The notes: generated from the sequence alone by a model not told the origin. 64,000 bases of DNA from Epiperipatus broadwayi (GCA_028023455.1 JAQFVV010012546.1:141501-205500); one strand, 5' to 3'; numbered from the stretch's first letter, positions 15,458 through 24,772 are shown. Made by a program: numbers and translations.

Positions 15458-17887
15458 ATGATGGAAATAGTCCAACATATTACATCTTATAATATACCAT
15501 CATTACAAACCTTCAGACAAATACTAAGTACTCGGTATGGACCCAATGCTATGTTGAAATTTAGACATTATGAAAAATTATGTCTAAAACTGGCTAAAGT
15601 AGAAAATCATTTAACTTTCTTATGTAAATGTAAATCAGAAGGGATTATCCCTAAGGGTTTGCAGTTAAAACCTCCTATTTCCTCCAAGAGAGCTGAAAAA
15701 ATTATTCAGAGAGCAAATGAGGCCTTATTGAGAGAGAGTATAAAGGTTCAGCGGTTTATCAAGCATCAAACCTTGCAATCTATTAGAAATGTGGAATCGT
15801 TTCTACAAAACAAAGTTACAGATGAAGATTTCTCAAGAATTTGTCAAGCAGTGAACAGATCATATTGTAAGTTACATGGAAGGATAAAAGAACTACAGAA
15901 GAAGAAGCTTGTAAATCTACATGGGCAAGTCAAAAGTAATACTGCAACTAGTCTATCCTCATCATCAGTGAAAAATCTTAGTTCTAAACAACTTACCGAT
16001 TGTGAATTATCAGTTCTGGAAAAAGGTTTGAATTTCGCCATTACACCATCTACTGTTCCACTATTGGATATAATGGCCACCACTGATGAGGTGACCCAAA
16101 ATTTGAATCTAGAGGAAGCAGCGGAGTTACGCTGGAGAGTAAAAAGAACACTGGAAAGTCATCAAGTGCACAAGCAGAAGTCAAACATTTCATGTGATGA
16201 GAGGAGAGCTATTAAATCTCTCAAACAGGATGCATCTATAATCATTCTTCCTGCTGACAAAGGTAACACTACAGTTGTAATGGATAAAACTGATTATGAT
16301 AACAAAATTCAAGGACTTCTCACAGCAGGCCAATACAAAAAAGTAGCAAAAAATCCAATTCCAAGTACAGAGGTAAAACTACAAGCATTACTCCGGAAGC
16401 ATCGCAGGTATTTCAGTGATTCAGAAAAAAGAAAATTAACTTCGTATTTCAGCAAGATTCCTCACCTGTATGGACTGCCTAAAATCCATAAAGAGAATGT
16501 TCCATTAAGACCTATTGTTAGTTCTAGAAATTCACCCTGTCAAAGTTTGTCAAGATTTCTTCTCAAAGTTCTTAGTCCATTGGCATATAGAACACCATCT
16601 TTCATCAGGGATTCTAAGCACTTTGTAGAATTAGTCAGGAACATGAAAATGGAAAGAACTGACATATTAGTAAGCTTTGATGTGGAAAGTCTGTTTACAA
16701 ATGTACCATGTGATGAAGCATTGTCTATTGTAAGGAAAAGGTTATATGGCGATAACAGTCTACAAAGTAGAACAGTTCTACCTATTGATAGTATAATGGA
16801 GTTATTAACATTCTGTGTAACAACAACATACTTTCAATATAACTCAGAATTCTTCCAACAAAATCAAGGGATGGCCATGGGATCATCACTGTCACCATTG
16901 CTCAGCAACATTTACATGGAAGAACTTGAAACAACAGCCATAAATACTACTCCATGTCCGCCTAAAGTGTGGCTTCGATATGTTGATGATACATTTGTAG
17001 TATGGCCACATGGCAAGATAAAATTACAGTCATTCTGGATGCACATTAACAACATATCTCCTACAATTAAATTCACGATGGAATCAGAACAAGAACAAAA
17101 ATTGGCATTCTTGGATGTTCTTGTGACAAGACTCCCTCAGGGCAAAGTAAAAACATCAGTATATAGGAAACCAACACACACTGGAAAATACTTGGCATAT
17201 ACATCCAATCATACAAGAAGCACTAAACAAGGAATTGTACTGTCACTATGGAACAGAGCGAAGGAGGTTTGTTCAGAAACCAGTGATTTGGAAAAAGAAA
17301 AGATTCACATAGAACAAATGCTTATGAAGAATGGTTATCCATCAGCAGTCATCAGAAAAACCTTCAATAGACAACAGAAAAAGACACCAAAAGAGGAAAC
17401 AGTTATTGGTACGGTGGTGTATCCATACATACCAGGAATGGCGGACAAACTAAAAAGAATCTGCAGTCAATATAATATTAGAACTGCTTTCCAAAGCCAT
17501 ACCACACTTCGAGGAATGCTTACTTCCACTAAGCCTAAACTGGAAATGCTGAAGAACAAAAACTGCATCTATGAGATACCATGTGAATGTGGAAGAAAAT
17601 ACATTGGTGAGACCTGTCGGCCTGTTGAACAACGATTGAAGGAACACAAACTAATGGTTAAAAGAGAAAAAACAGATGTGTCTACCATAGCAGATCATGT
17701 ATGTACTAATGACCACATGCTTAAATGGGAAAATACAAAGATATTGGATAAAGAGGAAAAAATGCATAGAAGAAAATTCAAGGAAGCTGCTCATATGACA
17801 ATGGTAAATAATCCTATAAGTCAACCCAGTGTGGCAATACACAATGTATGGAAGCCTCTAATTAATCTTGCTCTTAGGAAAAAATAA
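15458..17887 (+). CDS. Penelope-like reverse transcriptase with C-terminal GIY-YIG endonuclease
   Basis: The 809-residue frame is complete, close to the usual ~800-850 of Penelope-type proteins. Residues 1-250 are a basic, poorly defined N-terminal part. The LPADKGN block is at 264-270 and LPKIHK, typical of PLE RTs, at 340-345. RT motif A is SFDVESLFTNVP (about 406-417, Asp 408), motif B QGMAMGSSLSP (470-480) and motif C YVDD (508-511), with both catalytic Asp present. The thumb-like FLDVLVTR and VYRKPTHT blocks follow. The GIY-YIG domain starts at IYEIPC (704-709), with CECG, YIGET (715-719), QRLKEH (725-730), ADHV--NDH (746-753) and a Glu at about 776. The protein would copy element RNA at a nicked target. 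ATG 15,458 is preceded by a second-position ATG pair (MM) and is conserved in the minus copy. Compared with that copy it lacks three residues (AEH) after residue 493, in frame, between motifs B and C. No stops, so it may be functional. Confidence 0.93.
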   Translation: MMEIVQHITSYNIPSLQTFRQILSTRYGPNAMLKFRHYEKLCLKLAKVENHLTFLCKCKSEGIIPKGLQLKPPISSKRAEKIIQRANEALLRESIKVQRFIKHQTLQSIRNVESFLQNKVTDEDFSRICQAVNRSYCKLHGRIKELQKKKLVNLHGQVKSNTATSLSSSSVKNLSSKQLTDCELSVLEKGLNFAITPSTVPLLDIMATTDEVTQNLNLEEAAELRWRVKRTLESHQVHKQKSNISCDERRAIKSLKQDASIIILPADKGNTTVVMDKTDYDNKIQGLLTAGQYKKVAKNPIPSTEVKLQALLRKHRRYFSDSEKRKLTSYFSKIPHLYGLPKIHKENVPLRPIVSSRNSPCQSLSRFLLKVLSPLAYRTPSFIRDSKHFVELVRNMKMERTDILVSFDVESLFTNVPCDEALSIVRKRLYGDNSLQSRTVLPIDSIMELLTFCVTTTYFQYNSEFFQQNQGMAMGSSLSPLLSNIYMEELETTAINTTPCPPKVWLRYVDDTFVVWPHGKIKLQSFWMHINNISPTIKFTMESEQEQKLAFLDVLVTRLPQGKVKTSVYRKPTHTGKYLAYTSNHTRSTKQGIVLSLWNRAKEVCSETSDLEKEKIHIEQMLMKNGYPSAVIRKTFNRQQKKTPKEETVIGTVVYPYIPGMADKLKRICSQYNIRTAFQSHTTLRGMLTSTKPKLEMLKNKNCIYEIPCECGRKYIGETCRPVEQRLKEHKLMVKREKTDVSTIADHVCTNDHMLKWENTKILDKEEKMHRRKFKEAAHMTMVNNPISQPSVAIHNVWKPLINLALRKK

Positions 17888-18014
17888 AAAAAAATAAAAA
17901 ATAATAAAAATAATTAGACTTGTATAAAAAAAAAAAAAAAAAATTGAAGGACTCAGGAGGATTTGAACCAACCCTCAAGTATAAATATATCAAATTTCTA
18001 CTATATGTTGCCTT

Positions 18015-18095
18015 TGACAGAATAGCTCAGTTGGTAGAGCGTTTGCCTTAAATTCAATATACAAGAATCTAAAGGTGCGAGTTCAACTTCTAAGC
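18015..18095 (+). other. tRNA-like segment in the PLE terminal repeat
   Basis: TAGCTCAGTTGGTAGAGCG (18,023-18,041) is a textbook tRNA D-arm and Pol III A box. GGTGCGAGTTCAACTTC (about 18,074-18,090) is a B-box-like T-arm. The anticodon region does not fold convincingly, so this is a tRNA relic or an internal promoter, not a tRNA gene. It also occurs on the minus strand at about 12,395-12,470 and 15,230-15,310. Confidence 0.65.
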
Positions 18096-18125
18096 GAATA
18101 TTGTCACTGTGCATATAGGCCAGCA

Positions 18126-18170
18126 ACACCTGAAGAAGAGTGGAGAATAATACTACTCGAAACGTTGTGT
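18126..18170 (+). ncRNA. Hammerhead-like ribozyme in the PLE terminal repeat
   Basis: ACAC and GTGT can pair as stem I. Between them lie CTGAAGA (the CUGANGA core), GAGTGG and CTACTC forming a 6-bp stem II after one extra A, GAA, and a minimal stem III A-C/G-T followed by T as the cleavage residue. Hammerheads with a very short stem III are known from the terminal repeats of PLEs. The extra A next to stem II is atypical but recurs in other families in this window. Confidence 0.7.
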
Positions 18171-18346
18171 AATTACTAACCTGTATTGTCTATTTGTGTG
18201 TTATTACTAACAAGTTGTTTGTATTTGAAAAGTTTAAATAAAGTTTAAAATTTTCTATACATTCAATATTCACTCATAAATGATGGAAATAGTCCAACAT
18301 ATTACATCTTATAATATACCATCATTACAAACCTTCAGACAAATAC

Positions 18347-18361
18347 AGAGAGAGAGAGAGA
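18347..18361. repeat. (AG)n microsatellite after the PLE
   Basis: Short AG run at the 3' boundary of the plus-strand PLE, mirroring the TC run seen (in element orientation) at the end of the minus copy. Confidence 0.85.
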
Positions 18362-18734
18362 ATCTAATCTTATTATCTTAATTCATTATTTTTGAATTAT
18401 CATTATTTACCAATATATTTCTTATGACTTAGATTTGATGATAGATTTTATTTATCATATATGCCAAATAAATCTGTAATCTAAACTCCAATTTCAACAT
18501 TAATGCATATTTCTTGAAGCAACTCCTTGAAATAATGTATTGAAAATTATTTGAAATTTCTTAACAGAGTCAATTTTTAGAAATAAATATTTATTTTTTG
18601 ATCACATCAGCTTCGCAAAAAAATCATTTCATATTTAATTTTTTACTTATAATTTATGATTTTATAATTTGATATGACCGCATACTAAGTTTAGGCTTAA
18701 TATTGATTTAAGTATTTCAAAGTAGAAGAAGCTG

Positions 18735-18848
18735 TCAAGCGTTGATAGACGAGAGATCATTGCAGCCGCCTTGCAAGCAAGTAGTTGGTTGCAGACGGTT
18801 GTGGGTTCGCGTCCTGGCCGATGTTATGACATATGAAAAAAAAAAAAA
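18735..18848 (+). mobile_element. tRNA-derived SINE (longer subfamily)
   Basis: Begins TCAAGCGTTGATAGACGAGAG, contains the B-box-like GTGGGTTCGCGTCCTGGCC and ends GATGTTATGACATATG plus A12. The target duplication is AGTAGAAG(AAG)CTG, seen at 18,721-18,734 and 18,851-18,861. It differs from the 6.8 kb copy by a segment reading AGTAGTTGGTTGCAGACGG, shared with the minus-strand SINE at 37.4 kb, so two subfamilies are present. Confidence 0.85.
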
Positions 18849-19084
18849 GAAGTAGAAGCTGAATGTCATTGTTGCGTCTGGCATCAAAATGATATTGTAA
18901 TAATTATATTTTAAGACAAATTTTTATAGCAATTGGAATTGTGTAGAAAAGCAGTACGAAAAACGTAATATTAAAAATTAACGTTCTACAAAACAGACAT
19001 AAAAACATATTGGACAATTTAATGGGTATTGTTCAAACATCATAGCTCTGACTCTCTGTATGATTATTTACTCATTTAGAACAA

Positions 19085-19440
19085 AATTTACTTATTTAAA
19101 TCATCAGATTTTCAATTCGGTGGACGGTTGAAGAGTTGGAGTGTGGAATAGATTGAAGCCTGTCCATTAAAATATAAAGATTGGCTATCTTAATATATAT
19201 CTGAACACTTATAATATATATGTATAGAAATGGTAGTCTGGACCAACTGATGATTGTTGGTTTAGCATGAAATACGTATATTGGCGATTATTTAACTTTT
19301 CGACATTTATGTGTTCAAGTGTATCAGTGTAATGAGATAGAGTGGTGGGTGGTGTGATAGTCTGTGCTCATATACCCTATATATTACATATATAGACACA
19401 GGTATATAATAAGCCTATGTTTCAGTTATTATTTAAATAT
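19085..19440 (+). repeat. Hammerhead foldback family, right-half copy
   Basis: Matches the right half of the complete element at 52.44-52.68 kb: TTGAAGCCTGTCCATTAAA, GCTATCTTAATAT, the ribozyme, then CATTTATGTGTTCAAGTGTATCAGTG. The outer end (19,340-19,440) is matched in reverse by 22,598-22,720, so the two partial copies face each other across 3.2 kb. Confidence 0.75.
19242..19285 (+). ncRNA. Hammerhead-like ribozyme, foldback family
   Basis: CCAA/TTGG close stem I, CTGATGA is intact, stem II is TTGTTG-GTT-TAGCAT (one mismatch), GAA follows, then ATACGTAT as a self-complementary stem III and A as the cleavage residue before TTGGC. Confidence 0.7.
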
Positions 19441-20869
19441 ATTATGTATTCAACATATTTTTTTAAAACAAAGCTTTGAATCTCTAGCATGTAAAGTCTA
19501 ATAACAATATTTATGGAAAATACCGCAGTTTTCTCTTTTTCTCCTGGCGTTCAGCACATAACTACATCACAATATTGCATTTAAAAATATTTGTTTATTC
19601 CATCTATATCTTTGATATACGTAACAGATATAAATATCAACTCTGTTTAGATAATTTTTAGCAATTGTTTACTTTTTTAGATGAATGAATCTTTTTATAA
19701 TATGATAATAATGATGAATATCAGCTGGATTAGCATAAAATTGCATGCACACACACACAGTTCATGTTCGTTAGATATCTAAACTTTAACATCAAACATT
19801 TTTAATATCTAACAATATATAAGTCAACAGATAATTAATGTATTGTTTGCCATTATAAAACTAAAAGAAAAAAAATGCTTAGAGAGAATTCTAAATGTTT
19901 CAGGCTAAACTAGCCGTGACGCTGACGTCAGATTGTCGCTTTTGCCTCTTATCGTTCATATTGAAATGGCGATTTTTTTTTTTTACATTTGAAGATGGTA
20001 ACAGTCAAGTAAAATTGCAAAAGCCTTTTCTCATACATCATAACTCCATTCATTCCCAGTGGAGCGGCTACTAACAGCAGGAATAAGTCACTTTTTTCCA
20101 GCTTGGTTTAAATAATACAATATCGCTTACAGAAAAAAAAAATTATATAGATATACAAATATTTTTTTATATCTGACTGATTTCTATCAGCACGATTATA
20201 AACTGATAATTTAAGTAAGTGATATTAATAATAAATTACCAGAGGGGCTGTGGGAGAGAGAGAGAGAGAAAAAAAAAGAGATGAAAGGAAGAGTAATAGG
20301 TAAAAGTTTAGCGATTCGATTGCCATTAAAAGAAGTAATTCAAGACAACGGCCTTTCCAAATGCTTTTCACAAGTCTACTTGAAAGATTTTTTATTTGGC
20401 CTGTATATCATGTATAATTTGATTGGATTAACGAGACAAAGGATTATTTTGACCAAGTTATACAACTTGACTTTCTCCATCCCAAGGACTTTGTCACCAT
20501 TTGCCAATCTTACACAATTTATTGTAATTTTCATTTTAAATTCCAAAATTTAATTGTATTGAATTTACAGGCCAATGAATAAAGTTTAACAAATTAAACA
20601 CAATATAATTAATATTTTTATTGAAATTTTTTGATGAAATATCCTCAATTTCTTTGGTGTCTCTTGTTAGTAATAATCTCAAGAATAATCTTACTTCAAT
20701 ATATAAATAATATTTTTTTTAATTTTTTGTTCTAATTTTATGAAATTAATTTAATGCTTACAGTTTTCACTTTATAACAATTATCTTCAGTTGTATAAAA
20801 TGTACAAAATATACAAATTATATGTAATATTGAAATACAAGTATAGTGTTTATATTTAACCTATATGTA
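19441..20869. other. Region without gene call; includes a (GA)n run and a less AT-rich patch
   Basis: Positions 19,900-20,110 are less AT-rich than their surroundings and contain a perfect palindromic TGACGTCA. A (GA)n run is at 20,253-20,268. The 90-codon frame at 20,281-20,553 follows it but has no recognisable domain and is likely chance. Confidence 0.45.
19923..19930. promoter_or_regulatory. Possible cAMP-response element (TGACGTCA)
   Basis: A perfect 8-bp CRE palindrome within a CpG-containing patch (about 19,905-19,950) of otherwise CpG-poor DNA. No adjacent transcript start can be shown, so its role is only a possibility. Confidence 0.25.
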
Positions 20870-20974
20870 ATTAATGGGGATATAAACCCACACACTCAAG
20901 CTCTTTATAATCATCCACTCTATCCAATATAACTGATACCCATGACCACATGCATCTAAAAAAGATAAATGATC

Positions 20975-21018
20975 TCCAATATATATATTTCATCTGGAAC
21001 CAGCCCTCATCAGTTGGT
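20975..21018 (-). ncRNA. Hammerhead-like ribozyme, foldback family
   Basis: On the minus strand ACCAA precedes CTGATGA; stem II (GGGCTG-GTT-CCAGAT) is weakened; GAA is followed by an AT-only stem III and then TTGG to pair with CCAA. Confidence 0.6.
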
Positions 21019-21138
21019 TAATTATGTATACTTGTATTTCAATATTATATAACCAGCCAGTATTCTTCTTATCCCTCTTCTGTGTATTTAAATTGACATA
21101 TTAAGATCCTCCATATGAGGGGTCAGATTGATTTATGG

Positions 21139-21602
21139 CAGGGGAGGGCAAATAGCAGCCGAGGGCCACATGCAGCCCACAAAGGCAATCAGAAAAATCT
21201 ACCTTGAACTGAAATTTCCTTCCCACGTGCAGCCTAAGATTCATCTCATATTTTCCACTAGGATGGCCATGTCAGTATACATGCACAGTGTAGATACAAT
21301 GTACAATTCTTTTCCAGTTGATCTGGTTAATTTTAATTTTGTCTTTGCATTAACAAATATATACATTTCCAACATTAGTGAAACCATGAATCTTCTAAAA
21401 AAATGTAAAATTGGTGATGAATGTCATGAGTTTAATGGACAAACAAATATTTCTTTAGTAATACAGGAAATAAAGCAGTGTGTTTATTGGGTCATGAAAA
21501 AAGGTGCGGCCCTCCACTAACCTTCGCTTTTACAAAGTGGCCCCCTGTGCAGACCTCTGCCAACCTTTGTGGTCCCTGAGCCAAAACAATTTCCCACCCC
21601 TG
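21139..21602. mobile_element. hAT-type non-autonomous DNA transposon (464 bp)
   Basis: The ends are imperfect terminal inverted repeats, CAGGGGAGGGCAAAT at the left and ATTTCCCACCCCTG at the right, of the form known from the hAT superfamily. The insertion is flanked by a perfect 8-bp duplication, ATTTATGG (21,131-21,138 and 21,603-21,610), the target length characteristic of hAT. The internal frame shows no transposase motifs, so it must rely on a transposase encoded elsewhere. It split an existing foldback element and is therefore younger than it. Confidence 0.9.
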
Positions 21603-21792
21603 ATTTATGGGCAACATGGGTATAACTAAAATAGTGGCATTATCAAGGTACCCATCATCACATTTTCAGTGGTATGGATGGCTAAAGTGGTGGAGAGCGG
21701 AAAGGATCGGAGCCTGTCCATTAAAGTGTGTAGATTTGCTATCTTAATATAAACTGAACACTTATTATATATGTGTGTGGGAGATGATCTAG

Positions 21793-21835
21793 ACAAATAG
21801 ATGATTGTAAGTTCAGCATGAAATTTGTATATGGG
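21793..21835 (+). ncRNA. Decayed hammerhead-like motif, foldback family
   Basis: TAGATGA replaces CTGATGA and stem II no longer pairs well; GTTCAGCATGAAAT remains. Recognised only by comparison with the other copies. Confidence 0.4.
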
Positions 21836-22597
21836 AAATCATTTATCTTTTTCACATGTATGTGGGACATGTGTATCAATTATATTGAATACAGTGGATG
21901 ACTATAGAAATCTTGAAAGTCTGTGTTCATAATTACAAATTATATGTATACATGAAATAATCTTATCTATTTTTTATTATTGGATGTTTTCAATAAATCT
22001 GACTTTATCATCATTATTCAAATTGTTGTCCTTGTTGTACCTCACTTCTGTATGTTCTTTTCTTGTTATAATTTATCTAATAACATTTATAAACAAATTA
22101 ATTTCCGATGCTGAAACTCCATTTTGATATTCATTTACAACCTTAAATTGTTGTTTTAAACAATTTTTTAAATTTATAATTATTATTGAAATCCAGTTTG
22201 CTATATTGCTTTGATTTTTTTTAAAATTGGAAATTAAATTCTAATTTTAAATAATATAATATTATGATTCTGAATACAGAAAGAGAACTAAGCTTTCAAA
22301 AAAAATAATAATAAAAGATTAATTTTTTTAAATGAAAACTTTAAAAGTTATTAAACTTCTAATTGTTAGTAATTAGATATTTAAAGTAGCTTGTTATCTA
22401 CATTTCTGGTAATTAATTAAATGCAAATAATTTCAATTATAAACTCTATTTTTTCTTTTTTTGTTTGACATTATATTGTTTGTTTTTGTCCATTTTTTAA
22501 ATTCTGATTTTAAACACCCATACTCATTGTAATGAAGATGTTATACTTCATTATTTTTATACCGTGAGATTTGGCCCAGATAATTAAATCTATTATA

Positions 22598-22765
22598 ACT
22601 GAAACACACAGGCTTATTATATACCTGTGTCTATATATGTAATATATAGGGTATATGAGCACAGACTTTCACACGACCCACCACTCTCCACACCATCTCA
22701 TAACACTGATACACTTGAACACATATATGTTGAAAAGATAAATAATCACCAATATATGTAATGTC
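22598..22765 (-). repeat. Hammerhead foldback family, outer-end fragment
   Basis: Reverse match of 19,290-19,440 (AGGCTTATTATATACCTGTG, TATAGGGTATATGAGCACAG, CACTGATACACTTGAACACA). It stops at AATATATGTAATG, inside the ribozyme stem III, so the core is lacking. Confidence 0.7.
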
Positions 22766-22819
22766 TAAAAGATTCACGCTTGCAAGCTAAATAGAAACTG
22801 TTTCATAAATGCTCAGAGT

Positions 22820-23055
22820 TTGTGTTTAGATCTATTTTCTTATTCCTGTACTTCACTGACTATAGCAAATAGCTTGAAATCATGATCTGAAGGTGGAAAT
22901 TGAAGTTAGAGATAGTGAATGATTGCTCTGACATTTATGTAAACAAAAAACTATGCTTGACGGTGTTTTTGGTAGAATGCCATCTATTGTCATAAATACA
23001 AGCGTTAGCAAGTTTTAACTTGTGTTTTTTTTTGTTTTTCATATATATATATATA
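22820..23055 (+). repeat. ~235-bp interspersed repeat ending in (TA)n, plus copy
   Basis: Matches 42,985-43,225 in reverse. Shared blocks include AGATCTA, TATTCCTGT, TTGAAATCATGATCTGA, TTTATGTAAACA, GCTTGA and ATACAAGCGTTAGCAAGTTTT. Both copies end next to a short TA run at the same side. Family unknown; no hammerhead core seen. Confidence 0.7.
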
Positions 23056-23192
23056 CTTTATATTTATTCTGCTTCATGCTAGTCCACCTATAAAATAATT
23101 ATTTAGGAAACAAAAAATAAAAAAAAAATATTTAGAAAACAAAAAATAAAAAAAATAAATAAATCCCTAGGAAATAAAAAAATAAAAAAGTC

Positions 23193-23720
23193 CTAGGAAA
23201 CCAAGTAATTCAAAGATGTGATAGTACCTATATTCATATTCATCCCATGAGGATCTAATGTCTTAAATTTAAAAATAAAAAAACTCTCTTTCTGTTTTTT
23301 TTTTCTCATGGAAGAAAAATTATCTACCAATATAACCACTCTTAAATCATCAATCGAGTGATCAGGTAAATTGAAATGTTTAGAAACTGATCTATCTTCA
23401 TTTGTATGTGAAATATCAAACCTATGGTTGGTCATTCTAATATGTAAACTGTTTGCTGACTCACCTATGTAATGACACAAGCTTCTATTACATTCTATTA
23501 AATATACCAAGTTTATACTTTTACAATTGATGTAGTTGGAGATATACCATTTAAAACCATGAATGGTATCTCCCTGAACCATCTTTGTAACAATAATATG
23601 TTTGCATGTAAGACATCTCTTATCCCCACATGAAAAACACCTCTTTTCTGACACAAAATTAGTGCCAAAAGCTGTCCTTACAAGTCTAATACAAATAAAA
23701 TGTCTGTTAATTACAAAACT
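23193..23720 (-). pseudogene. Penelope-like element C-terminal fragment with GIY-YIG nuclease
   Basis: The minus-strand frame has no stop from about 23,720 down to 23,193. It contains a Cys cluster (C--C---C--C, the CCHH-type finger preceding the nuclease in many PLEs), then NLVYLIECN and HYIGES as the GIY and YIG halves, RMTNHR with the conserved Arg, a KHFNLPDHSI--LRVVIL block and ESFFIFKFKTLDPHGMN, which matches the C-terminal end of animal PLE proteins (ILKFKT---GLN). RT is absent, so this is a 5'-truncated copy. It belongs to a different PLE lineage from the 15.5 kb element, which has no such Cys-rich finger. Functionally dead as an element, although the nuclease frame itself is intact. 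Confidence 0.85.
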
Positions 23721-24223
23721 ATTGTAATAACAATAAAAATAATAAATATAATGGTAATTAACAATTATACACAGCTTTTCAAACCACAGAAATACTTTCA
23801 GTTAATCCCTTAACCTGCCTCAACTCCTGTTAAATTAAAAAAAAAAATGGAAGCAAATGCCATCAACTCAAATCCCATGAATCTTACTTTTATTTAGTAA
23901 AATTTTTACTTTTATTTAGTAAAATTGCCCGTTTAATTTTTATTTTGTTATGGTTAAAGATTCTTCATGAAGACAGATACCATAATATAAGAAAAATTGA
24001 GATGACAATTTTACTAAATAGAAATAAAATGAATATAATTAATAGACAAGCTGATAACATTAAAATTTGGGATTCATGAGATTTGAGTTGACAATGTTTG
24101 CTTCCATTTTGTTTTTTTGAATTTTATGGCAGTTGAGCCCAGGTTAAGGAATTAATTGAAAGTACTTCTGAGGATTGAAAGACTGTATATAATAATTAAT
24201 TAACACTGTATTTATTACTATTG

Positions 24224-24225
<2 letters not shown>
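23695..24225. repeat. Inverted pair of PLE tail sequences
   Basis: 23,700-23,905 (minus) and 23,985-24,225 (plus) are two copies of the tail seen at 4.6 and 6.6-7.0 kb, for example GGATTGAAAGACTGTATATAA followed by an AT-rich end. They face outward and are joined by a short inverted TTTTATTTAGTAAAATTG. The right end runs into (TA)n at 24,225. Confidence 0.75.

Positions 24226-24266
<41 letters not shown>
24225..24266. repeat. (TA)n microsatellite at PLE tail end
   Basis: Pure TA run directly after the plus-oriented tail. Confidence 0.9.
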
Positions 24267-24267
<1 letters not shown>

Positions 24268-24289
24268 AATGTTTATATGAATTGTTATT

Positions 24290-24605
24290 ATAATAATGAA
24301 TAGAAATGAGGAGATAATATCCATTAAATAGAGATAAACTTTACTTTTTGATGTTGTTAAGAAATTACTACTAATTAACAATTCCTGACATTATGCAAGT
24401 TTTTCTCATAAATCTATAATAGTTCTTTTGTTGGAAGTTTTTTACTTTAAAAACTCCCAACAAAAGATCTACTATAGGATTATGAGAAAAACTTGCTTAA
24501 CCTCAGGAATTGTTAATTAGTAGTAATTGATAATTTCTTAGTAACATCAAATGGTAAGTTTTATCTGTATTTAATGGATATTTTCTTGTCATTTCTATTA
24601 TATAT
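24290..24605. repeat. Foldback repeat, ~155-bp arms
   Basis: The arms pair from about 24,290 to 24,605 around a centre near 24,446. CTTTTGTTGG (left) faces CCAACAAAAG (right), and AGAAATTACTACTAATTAACAA faces its near reverse complement. Practically no loop. No ribozyme core seen. Confidence 0.8.
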
Positions 24606-24768
24606 CATTAAAACTAGTCAACACTTAGTCAATTTTAATATCAATAATTATCAACAATCTCAAACTATATATATGTATATCTAACCATTAGTAACAAGTC
24701 AACACTTAGACAATCCCAATATAAATAACAATCAAATATCTCAAACTGTTGTCAAGGCAACCTTACTT

Positions 24769-24772
<4 letters not shown>

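Larger units (their letters stand above)
15337..18346 (+). mobile_element. Penelope-like retroelement with intact ORF, plus strand
   Basis: The element contains one long ORF (15,458-17,887), an A/T-rich 3' UTR, a tRNA-like segment (about 18,015-18,095), a hammerhead-like ribozyme (18,126-18,170) and a 3' terminal repeat. Positions 18,164-18,346 repeat 15,342-15,524, so the element ends by re-entering its own 5' UTR and the first 22 codons, as in the pseudo-LTRs of PLEs. Its 5' end lies about 8 nt upstream of the predicted ribozyme cleavage position (equivalent to 15,344/15,345). The 3' end is followed by an AG run. It abuts the minus copy head to head at about 15,337-15,342, where only GAAATGTT is shared. 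Confidence 0.9.
20870..21960. repeat. Hammerhead foldback element interrupted by a hAT-type transposon
   Basis: The left arm (20,870-21,130, minus orientation) and right arm (21,603-21,960, plus orientation) correspond to the two arms of the element at 52.03-52.68 kb. The central join GGGTCAGATTGATTTATGG is continuous once the inserted 464 bp are removed. The left arm carries a hammerhead-like motif, the right arm a decayed one. Confidence 0.75.

Noticed and set aside
18015-18095. A functional tRNA gene in the PLE
   Set aside because: The D-arm is good, but the anticodon arm and acceptor stem do not fold; better read as a tRNA-like promoter relic.
20281-20553. 90-codon frame after the GA run
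   Set aside because: No recognisable domain, low-complexity leader and AT-driven composition; likely chance.
21128-21520. 130-codon frame in the hAT-type element
   Set aside because: It starts upstream of the transposon end, covers the terminal repeat and shows no transposase motifs.
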